Part shown: positions 24,816 through 44,168 of the stretch, one piece after another | Position numbering within the stretch: the stretch's first letter is position 1 | Layout: each line of letters begins with the position of its first letter | Assembly (NCBI RefSeq): GCF_001949145.1 | Contig: NW_019091364.1 | Span: forward strand, 3,555,964 to 3,619,963 | Reading direction: 5' to 3' | Length of the DNA stretch: 64,000 nucleotides | DNA from: Acanthaster planci | Taxonomy: Eukaryota; Echinodermata; Asteroidea; Valvatida; Acanthasteridae | The notes under the pieces: model-generated | Told to the model about the DNA's origin: nothing | The model's input: only the letters and a program-made list of their open reading frames with translations | The model's database searches: none | Program-made: the position numbers and the translations under genes

Positions 24816-26840
24816 AATACATAATAGTACACTCATCCCACTCTAGGTGGGGGGAGATTCTGCTATCGTAAATTTCTATTTCTTCAGCAATTTCATGTTG
24901 TGTATTAAAGTATGTGGCAATAAGCCAGCATGCAACCTCGTCTCAGAAATCTTTTCACAACCTACATGTAGAAGTGTCTTCGCTGATTTACGTCATGACA
25001 AGAGCACCTTCTCTCTTTGAGGTAGGCTGGGTCAATATTTAATAATCAAAAAGTGCCTCTTTTAAAAAATGATTCCAAATGATTTCAATTGACAAACATT
25101 GAAGAGGAGTACATGTATATAGGTGCATATTAAGGGAGTCTAAAAATTTGCATGGATCCTTGCAACTCTGAAACGACAAACTATAGTATCAAGTTTTGGA
25201 TCTCAAAATCAAAATTAAACTGAAAACATATTACATGAACATGCATAAGCCATCTCCCCATAAATGAAGTCCATTGTTTGTTCTCTGATGACTGCTGAGA
25301 AAAAGAGGCAAATCGCTTGCACTTTTATCTTGGATATTGGTTTATTCCTCATAAAAAAGGGAGTACCCATCATATTCCACGTTTTCACTAATACTTTTTT
25401 ATTGAGTAAAGGAATCAAATAAATTAAGTAAGATGACATGATGAAGTTTAAATTGAAAGGGCCCAAACTGCCCGCCCAATGATGCCATTTGCTAGATTTG
25501 GTTCAAGCAACATACACAAAATGTGCTGGTATTTGGCCACACTATAAAAATATATCAATTCTGTGTGTGTGCAAATTTCCCGATTGAAGTGATCTTCAAT
25601 TGTAAAACAGCAACAGTACCAATCTACATGTACAAACAGGGGAAAAGTAGGAATATAGTAATGTACGAAAGAATAGGAAAAATATGTCACTGCTCAAATG
25701 AAGCTGAACTAAACGTTTGCAAGAATGGCTCAACAGCTGATTTTTAAAGCAAAAAAATGAACAAAATTGAAAATGGTCGCAATTTTAAGGGGGCACTTTA
25801 AATGGCAAAATGCAACTCTCCATGGACACAGCAAAAGTGAGATGTACAGTTCATACCATTCAATGACAACTTTTAAATCTGTCTTAAGTATCAAAATATT
25901 GCAGTTTTGATGGCACAGAATTGCAGACACTGGGCAAGCTACATGAAGTCTTGTCAAAGCACAGAAGCTGAAAGCAAAATGTGGTGTTACTCAGAGCAAT
26001 GACCATTTAAGGGCCTAAGAAAGCGCTATCTCGTTACAAATCCTTGTCTTCACACCCTACACAGAGTTAACCTGTACAACTGTATGCAAGCATGCGATGC
26101 ATGGGTCTGACCTTTTGACCTTAGCATACATCAGAATTCAAGAGTCTCTACAGGTCAAAGAAAATACAGGAAAGTTTTGTTCTTACATACACATGCACCA
26201 TTCACGGAGGGGGTCAGCTTTTTTCTAGAATATTGTGACTTCTGGAGATGTAATTGTTTACTTTGAGATAATGTCTTAAAAGTGTATAAATACTGATGGA
26301 GAGAGGTTAGGGGCAGGATTTTTGAGCGTCCTATCATTCATTTTTTCCTGGTACAGTTTCTTCTCGTCTGATCTTGTTGCACCTTGCAATGACCAAAGTT
26401 CGATAAGAGTTTGGAGACGTTTGGATTGTAACACTTCTCAGATGCTTCAACATCCTAGGTTTTACTTTTCATCTTTACGGCATGCTTCTCTTCTGTACCC
26501 TTGTTTCCAATTACTGGTGAACACTCTTGCTAAATCGGGCCGCAAAATTCTCGTCAAACATTTTTCTGCCAAGGTGACTATTTAATTGACTTGAATGATC
26601 AAAGGCACAGCCATCGACACGGCAAGCAAGAACACATGATGAGGTAAAGGAGAATAAAGGCAGTAAATTGCCTTCCAATGTACCAACCTTGACAATCTGC
26701 AAATTCCAAACCATATTTTTTAACATATATATCTCTTAAACATCATAACAGATAGTACAAATTACAAGTTAAATTTAAAAGCTGTCCCTAACTTTGAAGA
26801 CAAAAAAGGATTTAAAGTTTGGCTTTAGAAAAATTTACTA
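24816..26840. other. Intergenic DNA and PDIA4 3' region
   Basis: No coding exon is recognised. The right part should contain the PDIA4 3' untranslated region, read leftward. A minus-strand ATTAAA lies at 26581-26586, about 255 bases after the PDIA4 stop, and minus-strand AATAAA hexamers occur further left near 25338. The sequence is A/T-rich and otherwise unremarkable. Confidence 0.4.
26581..26586 (-). terminator. Candidate polyadenylation signal for PDIA4
   Basis: The plus strand reads TTTAAT, giving the common variant signal ATTAAA on the PDIA4 strand, about 255 bases past the stop codon. It is the nearest plausible signal, but usage is unproven. Confidence 0.25.
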
Positions 26841-29800
26841 TTAAAGCTCCTCCTTTGCTTTCTTTGCCTTCAGCGTGGAGGCATTGTCCTCAATGAATTT
26901 ACTCAGTGCTTCAAGGGATCGGTCCCCCCCTTCGAACTTGACCGGGTTCTTTTTATCGTCAGCTCTGGCTAAGTAGATGGTCGGGAAGCCCGCAGCACTG
27001 TAATCGGTTGGCGTGTCATTGGCTGTGGCGTCCATCTTGGCCACAACGACGCTGTGGCGGTCCTTGTACTTCTTAGCAAGCTTCTTGTATGTGGGCTCCA
27101 GCTTCTTACAGTGGCCGCACCAGGGTGCATACAGCTCCACCAGCACGTCCTTCCGCTCGTCCCGCACCACCTTGTCGAAGGTCTTGCCCACCAGGACGGT
27201 GACAGGTCCTGTTTGCTTCCTGGGGACAGGTTGCGACTTGATGACAGGCTGGAGTTTGCCTGAGGGTTGACAGAAATACCACATTCATGTGTGAATGTTA
27301 GAAGCAGATTCTGGAGAAAAGACAGTAATAGCCGATTCAACAATGTCTGTTAAACTGTCTGTTAAACCAGAAGCAAAATGTAGGATGAATCCTTGCAATG
27401 GGTGAATACACCGGGTAAGGAGTGGCAAGAAGCAACTGACTAGTGAAGGAAAGCTGCCCTGGCACTGCATTTTCAAAACTTATCTACGTGTTCTGGAGAA
27501 CTCACCTTTCCTCCAGGCTTTCAGGAAATCGCGCAGAACGTCCAAGTCAAAGTCTTCGTCTGGCTCCATCCTGTATTTCTTCCCGTCGGCAAACAGGCCC
27601 ACGTTAATCTCTTCCCCACTGTCATCCAATTCCAAGTCCTTGAGCTGGTCCTCAAACTCCTCTTCCTGAGCGACAGCAAATGTGACATCTTTGTACTCTT
27701 TGTCTTTGGCCACAGCTAGGATCTTCTGACGCCAAATCTCTGTTTCTGTACGTAAATTATGACAAAGAGACTGTAAGATTAAGAACACAGTCCATAATTT
27801 ATTCCAAGTAGCCCCCAATAGTTCACATGTGCTGTTCCTACAAGATAACAATCAAAACTCAATATTCAGGTAATTTCCTTGGTATAAAACAGATTCGATT
27901 AGGGGGATTCACAATACCGTGTGCTACCAAGAGGTTGCCACGGAGAGGCCATTTTCAAATTTATGATCAACAAATGCCATGTATTTAAGCGATTTCCATC
28001 TGAACGTGAATCAACAGACAACTTGGCAAAATGTTTGATAAATTGAGACGTTCAATGTACATGTAGTAGAAACAGGAATGGATGAATTCAAATTTGACTC
28101 AAAATACACTTATTATAAGAAGAATCTTCTTCCCTGACAAACATTGAAAATCAGTTTGTTTCCCTAGGCAGCGCTGGTGGATGTAACTTGTTGACCATTT
28201 CCCATCACTTAATGTCACACTGTATGGTGAATAATCCCTGTTCCAGTACAGTCGAAGGGTCTCACTTTTTCTGTGCTCAAAGCTCCAGTCCACATCGTAG
28301 TATGCCACTAACAGCGGTCTATCTTTGTATCGCTTGTCCATGTTTTCCTTGGTCATGTGACCCACCAGGGGGCTGTTATTGTCGCTGTAAAAGCTCTGGA
28401 TCTCGGCAGCAGATGCATCAGCCTGTAGCAGACCAGGTTCATCCAAATGTAAGTATATGCACAAGATTTACAACACTTATAATGAATGTTTCACAAACAT
28501 GCAATGGTAAGAATAATTTCATGAGTTGACAGACTGCCTGTTCTATTTCATACAAGGCAAAGCAACAGTAAACTAAACATTTAAATTCATTTCTCCACTT
28601 GAAATTATTTCTTTCTTGCGTATGAATGTAAAAAAATCTATATCTTCTTTGTACAACACCTGAGTAAATTCGGTTGGTGTACATGTCTTAAGTAAACTTT
28701 CTCAACATGAAGAAAATGCACAGAATGAAGTTTTCACATTCCCAGCCATAACTATAATTTTGTCTTTAAGACTGAATGGGGCCTTTTCCACACGCGTTGT
28801 ACAGAATGCTCACCACACACACTTAAGTGGTACATCCCATGGGTATATTTAACGGCTGCACTGATGAACATAAAGTCAGTGAGATGTGATTGACGACCCA
28901 CCAATCAATGGGTGAGGATTTAGTCTGGTGCTGCATAAAGCAGACAGCATGCACTTTTAATCTGATTTGTACAATGTACTTCCTGCATCCCTGGCAATGA
29001 CCAAACCCACCTTGTCAAAGACGTGTCTCTTAGGTTCGTACTTGGACTGGAACCTCTCTGGCATGAAGATGACAATGGAGTTGGGGTTGACCTTGTACTG
29101 GTTCATCAACTGGTGGTCAAAAGTGTGACCGAAGCGGTAGTCTTCCCTCAAGTCATTACCTTAGAACCACAACTCTTTGATGTCAGTGTGGGAAACCTTT
29201 TTTTTTACAATTAAATCTATTGGTTTATTGCAGCACCTCTGTCAGTCTTTAGATAGTGTTGGTTATAAGTGAATAAAGTCAAACTCAGCAACCTGGAGAA
29301 ATTATAGTCCAAAAAATAATGGGGGGAAGGGGTTGGCGAACTAACCTGCCTCCAAGTAAGCCTTGTACAGATTCTCCTCCTCTGTCTTGAAGAAGCCGAC
29401 AATGCTGATGTCATCTTGAAACTCCAGGAACTGCTTGAGGGCCCTGGAAGAAGTCAGATGCTCAGAGCTATCTCCAGCTTGCTTCCTCATGTAGTCCAAG
29501 ATTCCTGAGGGAGAGATTCAGTGTTTAGAGGAAGAGATTGCGACAGTAAGCCTCACTACTGCTACACACCCCGCAAAGGGCTTTGCTAGAAGGAGTCATT
29601 TAGTGGTAACAATCTACCACTTTCCAAGGAAGTTTTCTTGAAGGATTGAGGCAGTGGCTACCTTCACAAGCAAAACTTTCAAAACGTAATGGAAGATTTT
29701 GGAGGACTAAGACTGTTTCCAACTTTCACATGGATGCAGTTGAAAGATTTTGCAAGAGGTTACATCTTGTAAATCACACATCCGGTGACTGTACATGTAC

Positions 29801-32800
29801 CTCTCTTCTCCCTGGGACCCTTGTACTCGTATTTCTCCCCCTTCCGGAAGATGAAGAGGGTTGGGTAGCCGGTCACGCCGAACCGCGTGGCCAAGTCCTT
29901 CTCTGCTGTGGCGTCCACTTTGGCGATGGGAATTGGAGGGTCATCGTCCTTCAGGACACCTGCCGCAGCCTCCAGCTCCGGAGCCAGCCTTTTGCAATGG
30001 CCACACCTTCAAGTAGGGGAGAAGACATCATCAATATTAAATCTAATGATCCAAGTAATACAAATGATGCAGTCCTTTCAATGCTACAGACAACAGTCCT
30101 TACCATTTGATTATTTGAAAATTTTCCCTTCTAATTTAAACCTCCAGATGGCAATGATGTATGCATGTACTTGTACGTATATGTACCTACTGATTTGGAT
30201 GGAAAGAATTCATGATGAGCACTGTTTCTTGTCAAACACAGAATTTCAAAAAAGGGAAAGAATTTTAAAATAAAACAAAGTTTAGAATTATAAATGCATG
30301 CTAACGAAGAAATGAATGTATGGCATCCATCACTGTCGAAGATATTTTTCATAATGATGGTGTCAGTAGTACAACAAATAACAAAACAACTGCTTACATT
30401 AAAAAAAATTAAACACTACTTGCACAAACAATGAAATGTACTGAAACAGCGTTTACAAAAACTGCTGTTTTGACAGGGGCCACGGTTTCTACTATATGCA
30501 CTGTTCATGGGTGCTTGACAATCCTTAGGTGTGAAACAGTCAAGCTTCTAACATGGAATTACATATACAACATTAGAAGCTCTCTCCTGTGTTTTTCTCA
30601 CAAGTTATTGTTAAAAAAAAGCAAAAAAAAAAAAAGAAAGAAATCAAAATAATGAACGACAAAATTTTAATAATAAAAACTGGTTATGAAAATCAAGGGT
30701 AGGCCAACAGTGTATGTCAGCTTGTGATTTTGGCTTAAGTCTACTTACCAAGGGGCGTAGAACTCTACAAGGATGAGCTCAGCCTCATTGACTGTGTCAT
30801 CAAAGTCCTCAGAGGTCAGAGTTATCACTGCTTCTGGTGGGGGCTCCCAGTTGGGATCTGACTGCTCTTTCATGTATTTCACAATACCTGTGAAGAGGAG
30901 ATGTAAAATTAATAATAAATTAATTAATATTTATACATGAAACGGTTGTACAGTTTAGAAATATGCTAAAATGGTGTTTCAGGTATCCATGCACCTTTGC
31001 ACCTCATCCAGCATTGCTGGTGGCTTGTACACTTGAGTATTTGAGATTTTTGGTCTGAGAAGTTTGTGGCTGTTTTTGTGCATTCTGAGAGTGAAGCCTT
31101 CATGTGCAAAAAGTGATTTTTGATAAGCTGATCGAAAGTTGCCCCTCTGAATGTATTACTGAATTACACCCCGGTACCAAATTTGCTATGCCTAGAAGCA
31201 CTCCCTCATCAGTACAGACAGGTACATGTAGTTGGGGTGATTTCAAACAAGGTCCTAGATGCAACCAGCATCCATGTACATATACACACAAAAAGTGTAC
31301 GCACAGCTCAAGTAAGTTCAAAAGAATTTGGGCGAGCGTGGTCAGCATGTTGCAAGTTAAGTGTGCACGAACCGGTGCACACATCTGGTGAGTTCCTCTC
31401 AAAAGCATGTATCAACAATATGCAATGTGGAGCAAAATAATAATAACTAGCCTAGTGCTTGAGTAAGAGCACAAGTTTTTAACTTTGAGTGTTCCAGTTT
31501 GAGTGCTGGAACACTGCCACTGACCTGACTCATCCCTGGGCCCCTCATAGTTGGAAACTTCCCCCTTCCTGAATATTTTGAGGGTCGGGTATCCTGACAC
31601 TTCGTATCGCTGCGCCAGGTCACTGTCCACAGTGGCATCAACCTTCGCCAGCGGGACAGGAGGGTCTGCCTTCTTCAGTGTCTGGGCTGCCTTAGCGTAC
31701 TCTGGGGCCAGATTCTTGCAGTGACCGCACCTGAGAGACAACACAAGTACAGATGCAGAAAGTGCCCATGTGAAGAATGATTCCCCACAGGTCTGAGGGA
31801 GGAACTCCACAGACGGACATCAATATAGTTTTCCCTGCAGTGACGCATCAGTTATCAGAAAGCAATGGCATGTCCTTAAAATTAGATTTCCCAGGGAAAC
31901 TGTTGAAGCATTTACATGTACTTAGAGCTAACAAAGGTTTCCAACCAGTCTCATACAGTTTGTGCACAGGTCGTCAGATGGTGTCCCGGTATGGAGCTCA
32001 TTCCAAATGCAAATTTGAGGAAAATGCCATCCAAGCTTACAATTAAATGAGACCTACATGTACATGAATCTATGCCTTTATTGCCCTCATTTGGCGGCTG
32101 ATGCCCTCTTCAAATGTTTCCTTCAATGTTTTTTCCTTTGAGGGGAAACACCCCTCAAAAATGCATCCCTTGAAGAACAAAGCTTCATGCTTGCAAAAAA
32201 CAAATTTTGCGTTCGGACACATATCAGTTTGTTGGTAGTGTGCCAACAATTTTGACACCTGATAACCTTTCAAGGTAACTTGAGCTTACTGTACAATGGA
32301 CTCCTTATTCTATGAACGCTGCAACAGGAGAGCAAGGGACATTTTTTCCCCTCTCCCCTCGCCCCTTCCCCCAAACAAAACAAGAATGAAGAGATGAAAG
32401 GAGATGACAACCACCAATTGCTTGGAGAAAAATAATTCTATTGATCCCATTCCACTGTTACTGGTTCATAAGCTCGGACCTGATGAGCGTTTCCTTCCCT
32501 TCCCCCCGGCAGAAAAAGTTCTGACAACGCCCACACTTTATTCCAGAAACCAGGGAACAGAAGTTGGAGGTATACACGTACCATGGGGCGTAAAACTCCA
32601 CCAAAATGATGTCCTTTTTCATGACAACATCATCAAAGTTGTCCTTTGTGAGTACAAGGACTCCATCTTCTTCTGTCACCTCTGGCATATCGTCATCATC
32701 GTCATTGTCATCCTCATCATCCATGAGAGTGTCCTCATCCAAAATGACTGTCTCTCCTAGATTCAAATCATCATCCGTGACTGAGAGGTTGCACAATGAA

Positions 32801-33691
32801 ACAACAGCAGTTGTTAGATTTACTTTTAATGAAAATAAAAACTGTCACAATTACGTAATAGGAGCCTGGCCCCACAGGCCTGAAACTTTTCTAATGTTAA
32901 GCACAATCTTGAACCTTCAGCAGATTTATTGTACTCTCTTCTGAGTTGATTATCCTATGATTGGATGTTATTCAAAGGCAAATCAACTCAGGATGGCATA
33001 CGCTAAATTTGTGCCAGTGTCAAGACTGCACTTAAAACTAACATGACTAATGCAGACCTCCAAACATCTGAATTCCAAATTCCCAATTAGTCCTGTGTTA
33101 GTTCTGCATCCTATGCATTTTGCATAAAATGCTGAAATAACACATTACTACTTTGACTTTGATAGATTGTATTCCACTAAGAGTTTTATTGCATATGTCT
33201 CAGTTTTTTTCAAATCTAATTTCTACGAAAAACTATTGAATGCCTACTAGTACATGTACATGTAGGCCTAGTCAGTTATCCCATGGAGGTAGAATCAGAT
33301 TCTACCTCCATGGTTATCCTATGCCTATCCAGTTTGCAATGACCTGGCTGGGCCTATTATGCCGGGAGCTATCGTTTAACAGTTATTGAAATTGGGTAAA
33401 AAGTCCGCAAACCCTACAGTATCATCATCCTTCTGTCGAGACTCAGTCAGATGACACATCTTCACATTGATTTTAACGTTTCTGTATTTTATCACGATAA
33501 AGATGCAATGCAATATTCGATTCCCAAAATATACGTCCGAGACTAGGAGTAGTCTCAAAATCAAGAACGAAGCTCATGTTACCCTGATCCACTTCCACTG
33601 GAGCTTCATCGTCGTCGCTCCGGATAGTAGGACAAAAAACGACAAGGAGCCCCAAAAGGGCGACGAAATACAGCAGGTTTCGGGGAAGCAT
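26841..33691 (-). CDS. PDIA4: Protein disulfide isomerase A4 / ERp72 (ten coding exons)
   Basis: Coding exons, in order of translation, are 33583-33691, 32582-32780, 31525-31730, 30749-30887, 29801-30006, 29346-29504, 29011-29159, 28266-28422, 27506-27745 and 26841-27259. All phases join, giving 660 residues (human 645). Residues 1 to about 25 form a signal peptide (hydrophobic core [14 protein letters not shown]). An acidic stretch (57-67) precedes three thioredoxin domains with CGHC at 104-107, 219-222 and 569-572. Two redox-inactive b-type domains lie between the second and third. The tail KEEL is the ER retention signal seen in vertebrate ERp72. The protein forms and rearranges disulfides in the ER lumen. 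The start at 33691 was preferred over an upstream in-frame ATG at 33745 because it begins directly at the signal peptide. The gene is divergent from CDK5. Confidence 0.95.
33281..33313. repeat. Near-perfect 33-bp palindrome in PDIA4 intron 1
   Basis: The arm CCATGGAGGTAGAATC (33281-33296) is followed by one base and its exact reverse complement (33298-33313). GTTATCC occurs on both sides (33275-33281 and 33313-33319), which may be a 7-bp duplication partly overlapping the arms. It could be a tiny foldback transposon or a cruciform-forming sequence. Confidence 0.7.
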
Positions 33692-36226
33692 TTTGGCTAC
33701 AACACGTAAGCCTACGAAGTGTACAAATTGAAAATGTACACACATGCGGGAAACAGGTGCATGCGAAGCACATGCGAAGCACCAATCAGAAATAATATAA
33801 ATACGCTAAAAATATAGGCCCCAAATTTACTTCCGTAAAAAGAGGAATATATATTTATTTTTCACACTTTTGTTAAAATTCAGTAATATTAAAGCAGTTT
33901 ACCACAACTACTAGGAATATGATTTCTTGTCTTTAAACTGAAAAAATGCAAGACGCGGGAGCGGATTGTTTTCTACCTTCAAAACATTCCGCCAATCAGA
34001 TTTTGCCATGTCTGCGTGAGAGTGCTGTCGTCTGCTCCAAAACAACTGGAACTACTTTCCATTGTATAGTCCGGTGAGTGGCGTCCTATTTTTACTCAGA
34101 CCATAGAGCTACAACTCAGACCGAATAAGCATGATACGTGTCCATTTTTTTCAATTCATTAGTGTTGGTCTCCTGCGAGGACATGTGGGTGCACTGAACT
34201 AATTCAAGCTCCGTTGGAAACAGTGTAAAATCAACAAAATCTGATTTTCAAATTTTAGTAGGTTAACCAATGATTTTTTTTATCCGCCAAAACAAACTCA
34301 CCCCCCCAAAAGTGAACGTTCCCAAGTCTTCTCAGGATCCTTCCACCTTATTAGGCTCTTCTGACAATTTTCCGATAACACTTTTGTCTGCTTTCCCCCA
34401 GACGGGAGCCCCTGAATCTATAGAGATGATCCTGGGCCATACACAATCCCACAATTTCCTAGCCCACACAAATTCCTCTTTTCGAAAGCGTCTGTAAGAG
34501 TACTTTTCAAACACCTCCACCTTGAATTGGGATATGTGAGGTAGAGGGAGCTCCATTTCATAGTTATGGCATGCCCGTTTTTGTTGATCTTCTTGGAATA
34601 GTCTCTGCGAAAATTTCTACAGTCTTTTGCGCGAACCCATTACCTTTGCAATTTCATTTAAAGATAAAAACCTGTGTAAATGAGGTTAGACTTTCTTTTT
34701 TATTGTTGGTCAATGAAACATCTAAGAAAGTCAAAAGTAATCAGTCTTAAACAATGTCACTTCTTGGGTCTGCTGAGTCCGTTATGAGACAAAAGTGATT
34801 TATTTGGTCTAATTCCTTCATTTCTCTTCCATCCAAAATTGCATTGCCCCTACAAAGGCCATAAAATGTTACATGAAAAATAATTCCAAATCTTTGCTCC
34901 CACAAAAGGCCCCCTCTCAAAAAACAAAAACAAAACAAATTTAAAAAAACCCACTAATTTAGGATCCATCCTTGTATTGAATACCCAAAATGTATACAGT
35001 GAGCCACGTGAGCCGTGCTATTGATCAGTTAGCATGAACGTATACATGTATATAGCCTTCTGAATTTGAATATGCTATTTTTTACAAATTCGACATGATT
35101 CACACTGTACACAACCATTCAAACCTTTTTGTGACCGGCGTTTGACCCCAGGCCGCACTAGTAAATGACTTCACTAATACTATTCTCTAGAATTTTCTAA
35201 AATTTTTCTATAACTTTTGTATATGTAGTGAACGTCCGGAAGTCTGTTATGAGAATACGGACGGGTAATTTAGAAACTTACGTCACGATAAGAAATGTCT
35301 AGAAGAGTTGGAGACTATAGAATACGGGCTTTGATGGACAGAGCTAGGGGGAGGGGAGAGAGGGGGAGACCGTGGTACACACACGTGGGCTGTGAGAAGT
35401 CGAGTCGTTGACTCCTGCAGCATTTCAACCAGTGGAGGCGAGTCGCCTGTGGAGCGACATTTGTATAAAAAGTTCGTCCAGACCAGGTGAAGTGCAGACC
35501 TGAATTTGTTCCGCAAGCTAAGAGACAGTTTGCGAACTGAACCTAGGTACTAGGTCCAGCTTGTCTGATCATTATTTAAGTCCCTGTATTTGCGACGGTC
35601 ATCAGGCCCCCGCCATTTCGTCTCAAGCCCGGTCATTCCTACTGGGGGTGATCTTCGCTCCCGTCACAGCTCATTTGTGCACGGTCAAGGACTGAACTAA
35701 TTTTCGTTATTTGTGCATTTTTATAAAGGACTGGTCAGCAAAATCTCGATATTTCCATGAACTTCAGTTAGTTTCATCTCAACATTAATTTTCAGTATAT
35801 TCATAGAATTATGTATTGAGGGTCGGTACACGAACGATGTTTGATAAAATACGAGAATAATTAAGTTAGATATAAATGGAAAAAGGGTAATATGAAGGCA
35901 CATTTAATCACATACACCAAGATGTGGGGAGGCGGTATTAAGTGCCAAATAAAGGCTGCAATAATCATGAAAAACACACTGTGCGTACAAAAAAAGGTAG
36001 AATTCTTGAAGATTGGCGCTTTTGTTGTGACGCTTTTGCTTTGAGGTTTGGTTTTGCTATGACAGTTGTGGGCCACCATATTTGATGGGCCTCGCCGTAT
36101 ATGAGACGGTAAAGCTCCGCCCATCGCCCTGTGTTGGATGGATTTTGATGTTGTGACTGCAGCTGCAGCTTATTGCGCCGCTCCGGCGAGCAAGAATTGC
36201 TGTCAACGTTTGGCTGTTGATCAATC
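33692..36226. other. Intergenic region between divergent PDIA4 and CDK5
   Basis: About 2.5 kb separates the two start codons and must hold both promoters and 5' untranslated regions. CCAAT motifs lie on the plus strand at 33782-33786 and 33992-33996, the first 91 bases before the PDIA4 start. A short duplication of CATGCGAAGCAC is at about 33759-33780. A TATAAAA-like sequence is near 35464. No ER-stress element of the classical CCAAT-N9-CCACG form was found. No coding exon is evident. Confidence 0.45.
33782..33786 (+). promoter_or_regulatory. CCAAT box upstream of PDIA4
   Basis: CCAAT, followed by CAG, lies 91 bases before the PDIA4 start codon, read as ATTGG on the PDIA4 strand. A CCAAT box this close to the gene fits an NF-Y site, which is common in ER chaperone promoters. 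There is no CCACG at the required spacing, so an ER-stress response cannot be claimed. Confidence 0.3.
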
Positions 36227-43637
<7,411 letters not shown>

Positions 43638-43710
43638 AAACGGAACTCACCGCCGCAAGGTCACAAAGCATCAAGAGACTTCTTCTCTTGTGTCACAGCT
43701 GTGGTGTCTA

Positions 43711-44168
43711 CAGTGGAACGTCGCTATACCGAACACCGCAATACCGAACATTGAGCTGTACCAAACATCGTCCTTGGCTCCCAATATTTTGTGCGCAAAA
43801 CTTACCGAACATTAAGCAGTTGCAAATCAACCGAGCTTCGCCACAGTATGTATCAGAGATTGATCCTGAGCGGTAGCTTCACGACTTTAAGGATAAACTA
43901 AATATAAACTTTGTAACTCAAGATTTAATAAAAAACAAAAATAATTTACAGATACATTTCTAGAAACCTCAAACGTGAATGCAATGGCAAAACATCACAA
44001 AAACAGCGAACCATAGCATCACAAGAGGGTGCACTTCAGTTAGACAAGAGAGGGCACTATTCAACATGGCAACAAAACGTTTGGCAGTTAATTTCGCTAT
44101 ACCAAACGACCGCTGTACTGAACATTTAGCGTGGACCCTGTCGTGTTCGTTATAGCAGCGTTCCACTG
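43711..44168. mobile_element. pogo/Tigger-type MITE in the CDK5 3' region
   Basis: The left end CAGTGGAACGTCGCTATACC is matched by the right end, which reads CAGTGGAACGCTGCTATAAC on the minus strand. TA flanks both ends, the expected target duplication. Sub-terminal repeats of ACCGAACA occur inside the left end. The 458-bp element has no transposase. It starts 74 bases after the CDK5 stop codon and so probably lies in the 3' untranslated region. Confidence 0.8.

Noticed and set aside
29646-30110. 154-codon plus-strand frame in the PDIA4 locus
   Set aside because: Mostly antisense to PDIA4 exon 5 plus intron sequence; no independent support.
33689-33745. Upstream in-frame ATG giving an 18-residue extension of PDIA4
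   Set aside because: The extension would bury the signal peptide; the downstream ATG starts directly at a normal signal sequence with A at -3.
35244-35750. Stretch starting TGTTATGAGAA with a TATAAAAAG box, resembling a gypsy-type LTR
   Set aside because: No matching target duplication and no clear CA end could be found; it may equally be CDK5 promoter sequence.
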